A stretch of DNA of 64,000 nt from contig JABBOT010000004.1 in NCBI GenBank assembly GCA_016165875.1, positions 3,276,799 to 3,340,798 on the forward strand, written 5' to 3'. Within the stretch, counting starts at the first letter, position 1; each line of letters starts with the position of its first letter. The translations under genes were made by a program, and so were the position numbers. The notes below the pieces were generated by a model. That model had not been told where the DNA came from. It did not search any database and saw only the letters and a list, made by a program, of their open reading frames with translations. This DNA comes from Acanthopleura granulata. Its lineage: Eukaryota > Mollusca > Polyplacophora > Chitonida > Chitonidae. Of this stretch, positions 34,701 to 44,579 are shown piece by piece.

Positions 34701-37700
34701 GTCATTGCACTATTCTCTGTCATTCTTTGGCTTCACATAACGCTGAAGGTTTCTTGGCATCAGAAACTCATTAAGCTCATCCTGCTGATGTACTTCATCA
34801 GCATTCCATGGACCTGGTATCATATGTACAAGGTGAGTGTGGCTAGCTAGGTTAGAATTGGGCCAAAGTTTCGGTTTTGTTGACCTTTCCTTCCCTGATA
34901 AAATGGCAAAACCTGCAAGTCCCTTGTTATAATTCTACACTGTTGAGTCCGACAATTCTTTCACTGTTTGTGTGCAATTGCCCAACAAAGACCACATCTG
35001 ATGGCTAAATTACTTGGACATGTGCATTGACAATGTACTGGTTTTTTATGTCCCAAAATACCACCTTTCGCAATATGTTAACACTGTTAAAGGAGAAGAC
35101 CAGGGAAGTATTGGGCAATTTGTGGTAAAAGGGTATGGTCATTTTTTTTTTTTTAAGTATATTTAGTTCCAAAGCAACAAATTTTAAGGTAGGTCATAAC
35201 ACACACTCAATCACAAATAATAAATACCTACATGTGAAAGGGGATGTAACTGTGAAAATAATTTTGATGAATCAGAACACAGAATTGTGTAATGTCTGAT
35301 TAGCGGATATGAATCGAGCCCATTGTGCATGTTTTGGCTGCACAAACAGCACATCAAATACAGACGGGAAGGGGTCTGGCTTGACATTTCACAGCTAGAG
35401 AGCGAAGAATCCAGTTCATGTCAATCAGCCAGCATCGAGTCAGTAAAATGTCCACATCTTCTAACCGCTTTGTGAGCGTACGGCAATGAAGCATATATAT
35501 ATTTAGAGAGAGTCTAAACCATTATCAGATGACGTTTTTTAAATCTTCAAAACTTAATCTTTTCTCTATAATTTACATCATTTCCCCAGTCTTTTCCTTC
35601 AATATCAAAAATAAGATATAATACATAAGTTTTCTGTATTTTGTTTTTGTTCTTTGTTGATTTTTTTTTCCTTCAGCAAGAGGAAGCACGGCAGCAGAGT
35701 GAGTTGATGAAGAACATCCCCGATGAGTGTCTCAAGCACAAGTTGTCATGGTACAAGTGGGCAGCTGAGTATGTGCGCTCCACTTTCATGGTCTCAGAGG
35801 ACCAGTGTGCTAATTACTATGAGCAGATTCTGGTCGATCCCTTCTGGAGAGTAGCACCCACAGAGGTATTTCTGTATATATTTGGCCAGCATTTCATACT
35901 GTATTCATGATTTGACCATTTGTGGGGCTCATGAAAGCTGTCCGACAAAAGTTAAGTACTATGTCTGTCCTACACAAAGATTATACAGGGAATGCTTTGT
36001 CTGGCAGACTGTATGTGATGGCTGTCTGCCCTGTGATTATTGTTACGTACCACTGAGGTTGTGGTGATGATTTTGCACCTTGATTAAGTTTAACTAAAGG
36101 GTATTGATCTGTTTGTTCAAGTCATAAGTCCATATAAGCTAGGCAGTAATGTGTCTAATCTCTGAGATTGCAGGACCCAAAGTAATTGAGCTTTTGAAAA
36201 ATATCATGAGACGTTTGAGAAGCCTACTTACATCTGCTACAACTTTTTTCATGATTTCCTGCAATTTACATCATATAATACTTAGCTTTGAGGTATGTTT
36301 ATTGAACAAGTACACAAATCATCTAATGATTTATGCATATTACATATTGTCTGTTTAATAAGTGACGTGAATTTATTATTAACTACCCCATATGACACAG
36401 TGCCAAGGTACTTGCGCATCATTGCTTGATGGTTAATTAGTATTAACCATTAATGAGAATGGCGTAAAACTTCATTGAAATAAATAAATAATTAAATAAC
36501 ATTTACCATTAGCGTAAGCTTTCTTAAGGAAAATCAACAACTGGTCCATTTGAGGTGAGGATTGATTAGTCAGCCAGAAGTTGGTGACCAGAATAACATT
36601 GAATGCATTGCTGATCATATCTGAAAATAATAAAGCAGTTGTGGAGAAAATGTCGTTTTGTGTGATTTTTTTTTCCTCAGGCTCTTGCAGTAACCACTGT
36701 GAGATTCTTTGTGAGCCCCTTGAAGCACATTGGGAAGGGGTTGAGTGAGTTTATAAGGGGAACATTCCAGCACTTGCCGGTCATTCTATGGCCAGTGGTA
36801 TTGGTGTTTGGGATGGTCATCCTGATTCTTCTCCTTCTGTTCGTGTTTGGATACAGCATCCGTGTGCCCTTCTTCCTCTCCATAGAGTCCAGCCAGTCTA
36901 ATGCCTTGAAACACAAGCTGGAAGCCAAAATTGCAGAGGTGTCATTAAAGGACAAAGAGGTGAGGCAATAACTGCAGCAATTGTCTACAGTCAGGTAGTT
37001 GACTACAGGACAAACAGTTGAGACAGTACACAAGAGCAGTTGTCTGTAATCATGGAGTTGACTACAGGACAAACAGGTGACACAATACACAACAGCATTT
37101 GCAATCAGGGAGTTGACAACAGGACAAATCGGATGAGACAATAAACAGCTGCATTTGTCTGCAATCAGGGAATTGACTACAGAAAGAACAGGTAAGACAA
37201 TACACAGCAACCTTTATCAGCAGTCAGGGAGTTGACAGCAGGACAAAACAGGTGAGACAATACACAAGAGCATTTATCTGCAGTCAGGGAGTTGATAACA
37301 GAACAAAACAGGTGAGACAATATACAAGAGCATTTGTCTGCAGTCAGGGAGTTGACAACAGGACAAAACAGGTGAGACAATACACGAGCATTTGTCTGCA
37401 GTCAGGGAGTTGATAACAGAACAAAACAGGTGAGACAATATACAAGAGCATTTGTCTGCAGTCAGGGAGTTGACAACAGGACAAAACAGGTGAGACAATA
37501 CACAAGAGCATTTATCTGCCATCAGGGAGTTGACAACAGGACAAAACAGATGAGACAATACACAAGAGCATTTGTCTGCCATCAGGGAGTTACAATAAAA
37601 CATTCCATCTCCTATTCATTTCACTTATGAGGCCTTCTGTTATAAGTTTTTTAAATTGATCCATGTTGAGCCAAGTTTTAATATGCATAGTCCCAGTAAA

Positions 37701-38401
37701 CATAACAATGGCTGCAAAGCATAGAAGACACAGAAAGCAGTTATTGCAGAAATAATTGATGGCTTATAATTTTGGCAGACATACTATGGAATATTTCCAT
37801 GTGTGGCCAGTCACCATTATGACATGAAGTGTACAGTGCTAATCATGACCTCCAGAAATAGAAGCAGCTCCCCACCTCAGATCAAAGGTTTAAAGTGGCC
37901 TTAGGCCTCACAACATCACATGTTGATGTCACATTTGACATTTCACCCTGAGATTGGTAAAAGGGATTGTGTGAAGTAAGAATTGTAAAGGCTTCGTATA
38001 GGACTTTTTTTCCAATGTTGCATTGCATTATATGGTAATATAAAGGCACTTTTCCTGTGTTTCAGATTGAAGCATTACGTGATAAACTGCGAAGGTCTGA
38101 CAAAGAGCACTTCTGTGTCACCAGCTCTGCTTCTGAACTAGATTCTGACACAACTCAAGGGCAGAGAACTCTGCTGGATGCTTCCAGGGCTCACTTGTCA
38201 GTTTCAGATGGCAATGTACAGGGCAACAGGCACTCCTGCCAGTTCAGGGTTGAGACCTTGAACTCTGACCTGAGGTCAGCCTTATCAACAGCAGAACCGC
38301 TCCACACTGCAGTGATGGAACCTGCCCCTAAATCTGCAGCTTGCTCCTGTTCCTTAGCTGGCACTCTCACTCATGTAAATCAGCCAGCCTCAAATCTTTA
38401 G
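28719..38401 (+). CDS. CLCC1: Chloride channel CLIC-like protein 1
   Basis: Coding exons are 28719-28874, 29813-30082, 30385-30603, 34692-34832, 35677-35865, 36681-36959 and 38066-38401, all phase 0, giving 529 aa (human about 551). Residues 1-22 are a signal peptide, followed by the family motif DWIDPFDMVSFDHATGKMTK. Membrane segments lie at about 216-235 and 243-258 (exon 4) and 356-385 (exon 6), after the conserved PLKHIGKG at 338-345. A short charged helix (KHKLEAKIAEV..LRDKLRR) starts the variable C-terminus. The family is an ER membrane protein implicated in anion conductance and ER homeostasis; more recent work on the human protein links it to lipid flux and nuclear-pore assembly. A TAG|ATACAG acceptor-like site at 28700 suggests an upstream untranslated exon. 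Confidence 0.94.
31134..31679. mobile_element. 0.55-kb inverted-repeat element in CLCC1 intron 3
   Basis: Arms of about 165 bp are near-perfect inverse complements. The left arm runs from AAAAGATGCCAAAGATGAA through TATGATGGTTATCCAGGACC; the right arm contains GGTCCTGGATAACCACCATA and ends TTTTGGCATCACTTTT. The spacer is about 190 bp. It has no transposase, which fits a non-autonomous DNA transposon. An open frame in one arm is not conserved in the other. Confidence 0.75.
31722..33090 (+). repeat. ~118-bp satellite, about 12 units, in CLCC1 intron 3
   Basis: Each unit has the order GTTAGCTCCTGTATATTGGG, CTCTCATACACGGATTGAAG, GTTAGGCTTTTTTT, CCCCCAAGTCTAAGGTAGGG, TGTGTAAATGTACATTCTCG and GATGGAAGGTTATAAGC. 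The GTATATTGGG word recurs near 31937, 32055, 32168, 32403, 32525, 32645, 32762 and 32882, so the period is 113-122 bp. The outer units are most diverged and the inner ones most alike. Confidence 0.9.
36951..37590 (+). repeat. ~59-bp minisatellite starting at the CLCC1 exon 6 donor site
   Basis: About 11 units of 55-60 bp share the order GACAAAACAGGTGAGACAAT, ACACAAGAGCATTTGTCTG, CAGTCAGGGAGTTGACAACA. The first unit begins with the last nine coding bases of exon 6 (GACAAAGAG) and its real donor GTGAGG at 36960. Later units repeat the same exon-intron junction. Five carry exact CAG|GTGAGAC, and two more keep CAG|GT (GTGACAC, GTAAGAC). Confidence 0.9.
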
Positions 38402-38763
38402 CATTTCCCACTCAAAGTTGTACACTCAAGTCATTCGAGCTCTTCCAAGAACACTTTGTTACCAGAAGAGGCACCAGAACAGGAGGTCAAGGTTGACTAT
38501 TCAATTGGAGATCACCAATCCCTCATGCCCATCAAGGCAAATTTACATAGTTTACCCCATTCCCATGAGCCTTCTCATGTTGAAGACATTCCAGTCAGTA
38601 TGATTTCTACAAGCACACGAATGTGACAATGGGAAAACTGTGTTCATCAGGTAATTACCCAGAGGGACGACTCGTCTTTAATGGATTGGCAATTTGCATA
38701 AAGTTTGAAACACATTATTAAATTTTTACTATGTTATTTATTTGCATAAAGAAAGAAATGTAA

Positions 38764-38769
38764 AATAAA
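38764..38769 (+). terminator. Polyadenylation signal of CLCC1 (candidate)
   Basis: AATAAA lies about 360 bp after the CLCC1 stop in TGTAAAATAAAAATAAATAAG, with a further overlapping ATAAATAAA. Alternative sites further 3' cannot be excluded. Confidence 0.45.
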
Positions 38770-40384
38770 AATAAATAAGTTATCTCTTTTTTGTTGGAAA
38801 TAGTGCGTCAGTGTAAAATCTATGTGACATTTGTGTTTACACACTGCATTGTTTATTGGCTATGCAGTTGACATCGCAATCACCACCATCTAATCATTGC
38901 AGGCTGATATGTGTCAAGTGCTGTTTGCAACCATGTCTTTTGTCAGATGTTTTAGGCAATGCTGAATATTTTTTGGAGGGGTAACCATGGTTATGTTGGT
39001 GAACATTGGGTGTGCCTATTTACCATCTCTCTCTGCAGACAGCAGTGTGATTGAAAAGGATTTAATGATAGATACATACAATCTCCAAGTGATCAATTAT
39101 TGCTAGTGCTTGTAGATGCAGTAAGTAATTCAGGCACCTTACATGCAATCTGCATTTACAAAAGTCAGATTCACGTTTAAGTTTTGCAAGTTCTTATTTT
39201 CTCTCTTTGGTTTATGTGACTCAAATATGTTAATGTACTGCATGCTTTGGGGAGCTTTGGTTAATTACATGTACTTCATTGAATATATTTCAGAATATGC
39301 AATTAGAAATTAAAATATAGTGTATCTTTATCGATACTCATTTCTGCAAGATTTGCTTATTTCATAAAATAATTTACAGGGTACCTATAGATCTGAAAAA
39401 AAAATTACAGGTAGTAGAAATAATAATTTTTCATTTTATATATCTGCATCGTTTTTTTTTTTTATTTACTCTTATATTTCCCAATATACATGTGAATTCA
39501 AAATCAGTTGCTCTCTGGACAAGCATTTTGTGTTTTAGACTTACACGATACAGGACTATGGCACAATGTCAAATGGCCTCATTAGGCAAGCTGTCGTTAA
39601 ATATGGTATGTTTTCAGGAGTAACCATCCACAGCTGAATTATGTCCTATAATTTAGTCCAGTTTTGTTTCTGCAATTATTCTGGATTTTTTAAAACTATG
39701 TCCTACATTTAACATGTCCATTTCTGCTTGTGAACTGAGAGAACCTGGCATCCTTGATAATTTACTGGGCTTTTAGTTTTATTTTTATAAATAAAAAAAA
39801 GTTCAAATATGCACATATGTTATTACTAAAGGCAAATGAAGACATTTTAGGACACAAAACCTGTAAATATAACAATGAATCAATGAAAACAAATAAAACA
39901 ATTAAAAATACTTTTCCCCCTTTTTAATATGTATATTTTGCCAACTGCCTCCTACAGCACATCAGCCATTCCCTATCTAGCTACAAGTAAAAGAAGGTGT
40001 TATTTTCATCATATCGTCCTATTTATATAGTATGTAATGTCTGTATATAGTATGTAAATACGTAAATATTTGAGCGTTTCATGCTCAGGGTTGGTTCATT
40101 CTCTATATGTCATAGAATTATAAATAGTACTGGGGTATGGTGCTTTTGTCTTGATTTAATTAATGAATGACATTAAAAGGTTAGTTAATCTCAAGTGTCC
40201 GTATGTATATAATATAGAGTGAGAAATATGAAGAAATTTTTGCATAATAAACTATTTTTTGTATTTTTGATTTCAATGTTGGGTTTAAGTCACTCCTCAT
40301 GATTGCCCATGGATTCTGTTATCCATTCGCACCCATTGCAATCCAACTGGTTTTGTTTTTACACATTCCATAACCTCATAACAA
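38770..40384. other. Gene-free AT-rich stretch 3' of CLCC1
   Basis: No exon, SINE or strong repeat is seen. A clustered AATAAA context and AT-rich DNA would allow a longer CLCC1 3' UTR. Confidence 0.4.
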
Positions 40385-40575
40385 GGCAGTGCCTCTATGG
40401 CCTGGTGGTTACAGGGTCTGCCTCGAAGTCGGGAGATCTGGGATCAAGCCCGGGTGAGGTCATACCAAAGACATGAAAACAATGGTACTTGTTGTTGCCT
40501 CGCTTGCCACTCAGTACTGAGATGTTGAAACGAAGAAACAGGACTCGTCAGCATACATGCACACATTCTCATAAC
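40385..40575 (+). mobile_element. Family 2 SINE, plus orientation
   Basis: The tRNA-like head GCCTCTATGGCCTGGTGGTT has an A-box, and GGGATCAAGCCCGGG marks the B-box. The body continues through CATACCAAAGACATGAAAAC and CACTCAGTACTGAGATG. An opposite-orientation copy follows at 40744. Confidence 0.7.
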
Positions 40576-40743
40576 AGGCACACTTTCTGGCGCCTGACCT
40601 CTGAAGTAGTCAGTAGTCAGATGTCAAATGGAACATTCATGGCAATATTGAGTGAACAGGTATGCCACCATGGTAAATGGGTTTGACGCAGTGCTTATCA
40701 ACAGGCCCCAAAACAATGGAACAGAAATAGGATGATGTGTATA

Positions 40744-41095
40744 TGTATGTATGCTGGATTTAACATCGTACTCAACAATTTTCCAGTCATATGACAACGA
40801 GGTGTCATTAGCACGTATACATACTGTGGCTTCTTGTGGCAGGGCAAATCCATGCCGCCACTGGAACATCATGCCAAAGACACCAGACATGACACCCCAC
40901 CCAGTCACATTATACTGGCCCCAGGCCAACCAGTCACGTTTCCTTGCACTAACGTCTCAGTACTATCACAGCGCCAAGTAATGCAGCAACAAATACTATT
41001 TTTAAAGTCTTTGGTGTAACCCGACTCGGGTTTGTTCTCAGATCTACCAACCCCGAGGAGAAGGTTCTAACCACTAGGCCACTGAGGTGGTCTGT
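40744..41095 (-). mobile_element. Family 2 SINE, minus orientation
   Basis: The tail side GGATTTAACATCGTACTCAA is at left, then CTTGTGGCAGGGCAAATCCA and CACCAGACATGACACCCCAC. The right end TTCTAACCACTAGGCCACTG is the inverse complement of a tRNA A-box. With the copy at 40385 it forms a tail-to-tail pair. Confidence 0.75.
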
Positions 41096-41490
41096 GAAAG
41101 TATGATTGGCCCGGCTGTAGACAGACTGTACATAATACCCTGTCAGAGCTGACCAGTACCAGACTCTGTGTACTAACTCAAAGAAAGGGTTTATAACCCT
41201 TCTGGTAGTGCAGACAGAGAAGCTTGGCATTGTCAAGTTACTGGAAATTTACAACTGTTTCCTTGAACACATAATTATACTCTAAATCTTTAAAATGTTT
41301 GACCAATAAGTAAAAAATGAACTTCAGATACAATTTAAAAACATAATTCATAACAATTTGAAGACAAATATATTTTGTTCACATATAGGCAAATATGAAC
41401 ATAGAAATAATAATATAACCTGTCCAGATCAGATAACATGTCTTTAATATTCCAATGTGTGCACTATGCCTGGGTTCAAATTTATTTAGT

Positions 41491-41745
41491 ACTTCATTTG
41501 ATTGGTGTTCTCAAGAATACTAGTATTTCACTTATACGGCGGCAGCCAGCACTGTGGTGGGAGGACAGAGGGCAGTGACCAGGGGGATACGACCATCTGC
41601 AGGTTGCTGGCAGACCTTCTCATGCACGGCTGGAGAGGAAGCCAGCATGAGCTGGATTTAACCTCGCAGCAACTGCATACATGACAGACATCTGTGTCAT
41701 TACACGGTGCTGGCAGACTAACCCCCTTTGACATGGATGCCCCAT
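41491..41745 (-). mobile_element. Family 1 SINE
   Basis: Minus-orientation copy with TTCATTTGATTGGTGTTCTC at left, GTGGTGGGAGGACAGAGGGC in the body and the GCTGGCAGACTAACCCCCTT head remnant at right. Confidence 0.8.
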
Positions 41746-42516
41746 GTTCAGATTTGTTGAAGTTTTAGGGTATATATGTACATGTGCCTGTTGATAGCCT
41801 TGTATGTGTTATCTGCTAACATGTCATGGTCAGACCTGGTGCAGGAGACATTGTTTATGACCTGATACTGTGACTAATACAAACAAACAAATAGGGTTTC
41901 TATGTATTGTCCTTTTATTAGCTCACTGGTATATATAATAGGGGTTTCAAACAATCCACTTACATTTCGTGCCTGTATCTTTGAATATAAGTTATTTTTT
42001 CCCTTTACCTTCATCCTTTGCAAGATAATGCTGTCAAAATACCTGGATATTACTCTGCAACCGAACAGAGGTTAGATTTAATCGAAGTTCAATATCCTTC
42101 AATAATACCATGCATGTAAAGGCTAGCGGTCAAAACTACCACAGTGAAATTCATAGGTAGGCTACTTTTGGTACTATGGAACAGGGAAACATTTAAAATT
42201 GCAAAAGGAAAATTTTCACCTAGGGGATTGAGTCCCCAAAAAAGCCCTTGTATAGCAGCATGCCATGTGAAGCTTAACAAAAATAAAATTTCACTAGTTT
42301 CACTGGTAACAACATAAGATAAAACAGTTATTTTGCACACATTCCATGTAAACCATTTAACTTGAAGCCAATCACAAAACTAAAAAAGGCCAATTACAAA
42401 ACCGTTCAAATATTCTAATTAAGGCTACATTAATTTTTCATAATGTCAGCTATGGACCAACTCTAGATTGGAATGCTAATGGAAATTTTTGACAACAAAC
42501 TGTTGGGAGAAGGGAG

Positions 42517-42780
42517 CATTCATTTGATTGGTGGTGTTTTACACTGTATTCAAGACAACTCTCACCTATACGATGGCGACCAGAACTATGGTGGGAGGAA
42601 ACCAGGCAGAGCCCAAGGGAAACCCACAAACATCTGCAGGCTGCTGGCAGACTTTCCCACGTATGACCAGAGAGGAAGCCAGCATGAGCTGGACTTGAAC
42701 TCACAGCAACTGCAGTGGTGGAAGGCTCCTGTGTCATCGTGCTGCACTAGCACACTAACCCCCTCGGAGGCCCCCTTGTG
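42517..42780 (-). mobile_element. Family 1 SINE, nearly full length
   Basis: TTTGATTGGTGGTGTTTTAC at left, then GGGAGGAAACCAGGCAGAGC and AGCATGAGCTGGACTTGAAC (inverse B-box), and a head GCACTAGCACACTAACCCCC-type sequence at right. Confidence 0.85.
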
Positions 42781-42784
42781 GAGG

Positions 42785-44376
42785 TCCCAAGAGAAGAGAG
42801 AATTTCCACTATGCAAAAGTGTGTGTTATATTTTCCTCCTCAAATTTTTTTTCTTCACAACAAAATCTATTTTACTTTCACTATCACCTAACTGGGCAAG
42901 CCATTTTTCCGCAAAACAAATATACCTTACTAAAGGTAAAGGAGAAACTTAAGAACTCACAAATTTAATCTAACCTCAGCACCACAGTCATCTATAACAA
43001 TCACATCAACAACCACAACTTTATGCAGACACCAGACAATAGATCATAACATAGTATTATCATCTCTTGCTCATAAAGTAACATGATGGCACTCCATACA
43101 TTTTCAAGGCACGCATCCATGTTATGACGACAGAAATATCCGTTCTAGCACATTACAAATGTGAGATCATCTTTTACAAGTGTTACAAAACACAGTTACA
43201 GGTACTGAAAGTTGTGAAATTGAGGTCTTGAAACTCCATACATGCCCTACCAACACAGTTCACTTGTGAATGGGTAACACTTTAAAGATACATCCGTCAC
43301 TGCCACCCACGTAGTGTGTAACTAACACAGAACATACAGAGAAAGAACAGTTAACAAGACACTAACCATAACAAAGGTTGTCCATGAAGTATAAAATCTT
43401 GTGTAAAATATATAGATAATGTACAATACAAAATACTGGAAATGACTAAAATGTTAATAATGTCATAAAAAAATTTGACACTTTTTGTGGAAACCCCACA
43501 TTTGCTCAAATTAATGAAAGGTTTTAACATTTTTATTGTCACTAAGAGCTTTATCTAAAAAAAAAATGTGTGCCTTTGTCTTAACACCACTTATATATTA
43601 CTGTCAAGGGTAGACTTGATGCTCAAAGCTGGTCCAAGCCAAAGTACATGTAGTTCTGGCTTCATCATTTACATGTTGGGGCTCAGAGGAGAGGTTAACA
43701 CTAGTTTAAACACTCATACATACAAACAACCGAGGTATAAAACATGTCAACTTCTGCCGTCCATACAACTCAATCTGATCTTTTTGAGTAAATGTTAACT
43801 TTGGCATGTTTTCAATAGCAAACAAATTTTTTTTCATTTGATCAGACTTCATTTGTGTTAATGCTTACCATTTTTTCACTAACACTGTACATGATAGAGG
43901 TGATGTTTAAAAAATGTGAAAAAGAATTATAAGAATCACACATATTCGAGAAAACCACGAACTCAAAGTTTACAATCACAGCAGCAAAAAACAGACAGTG
44001 GCAATATGCCACGAAATGATACAACTCTTCCCAACATGTGGAAAGTGAACTAACCAATCCAGGTACCAAGCCACCATATATAAGACAACTCATGGAAGGA
44101 GTCTTGTAAACAATGCCACAAGTAAGGCCACAAAAATACATACCAAATTTTTTTACCAACATATGTGGACTGTTTATAAAATATTGGTTCTTTGTGGATA
44201 AACAAATATGTGATCTCCTCTGCCCTTTGCAGCTCTACATAAAATGTATGAAGATATGAATTATCCTTCATCTCCATGTAAACAGGAGCACTAAATCTCT
44301 CTGAAATTCAACTGAGTTGAGTAAAAATGTATTTGGTTTGAGGACATTTGTAGTTTAGCATATGCATCTAGCCTTT
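42785..44376. other. Gene-free stretch 3' of UROD
   Basis: No exon or repeat family is recognised. Several short open frames on the minus strand have no family signature. A minus-strand AATAAA near 43530 could serve a long UROD 3' UTR, but closer signals are not obvious. Confidence 0.35.
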
Positions 44377-44540
44377 CAAGCCCACAAGTAATGTGCCCAA
44401 CATTTTTGAAAACACCCCTTTGGACTTATGGTATGACCACGAGTTCCATATCATATAGTACTGGACAAAGTTCAGTTGGGTCATGCCACTTCTAACAATG
44501 GGGTGTTTTCAAAAATATCAGGCACCTATTTGCAGGCTTG
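44377..44540. mobile_element. Inverted-repeat MITE (family Q, copy 1) in the UROD 3' UTR
   Basis: The left arm CAAGCCCACAAGTAATGTGC..TTTTTGAAAACACCCC mirrors the right arm GGGGTGTTTTCAAAAATATC..GGCACCTATTTGCAGGCTTG. Its right edge is 40 bp beyond the UROD stop codon. A second copy is at 56600-56761. Confidence 0.75.
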
Positions 44541-44579
44541 CCTTTTTCGCCTCAAGTATATTCGGGTGGCGGGAATCTG

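Noticed and set aside
36149..36358. Possible additional CLCC1 exon after GATTGCAG at about 36176
   Set aside because: Exon 5 joins exon 6 directly to give PTE-ALAV, matching the human protein, so an insert here would break the conserved region.
36677..37603. Cys-rich repetitive open frames on the minus strand (CSCVLSHLFCPVVNSL-type repeats)
   Set aside because: They are the reverse translation of the CLCC1 intron minisatellite. The 60-bp period is a multiple of three, which keeps them open by chance.
38418..38603. Open frame just after the CLCC1 stop codon
   Set aside because: It is in a different frame, with no splice sites or family signature; taken as 3' UTR.
42473..42952. 159-codon open frame
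   Set aside because: It runs through a family 1 SINE in the antisense direction. Similar frames appear wherever this SINE occurs, so it reflects repeat composition and not a gene.
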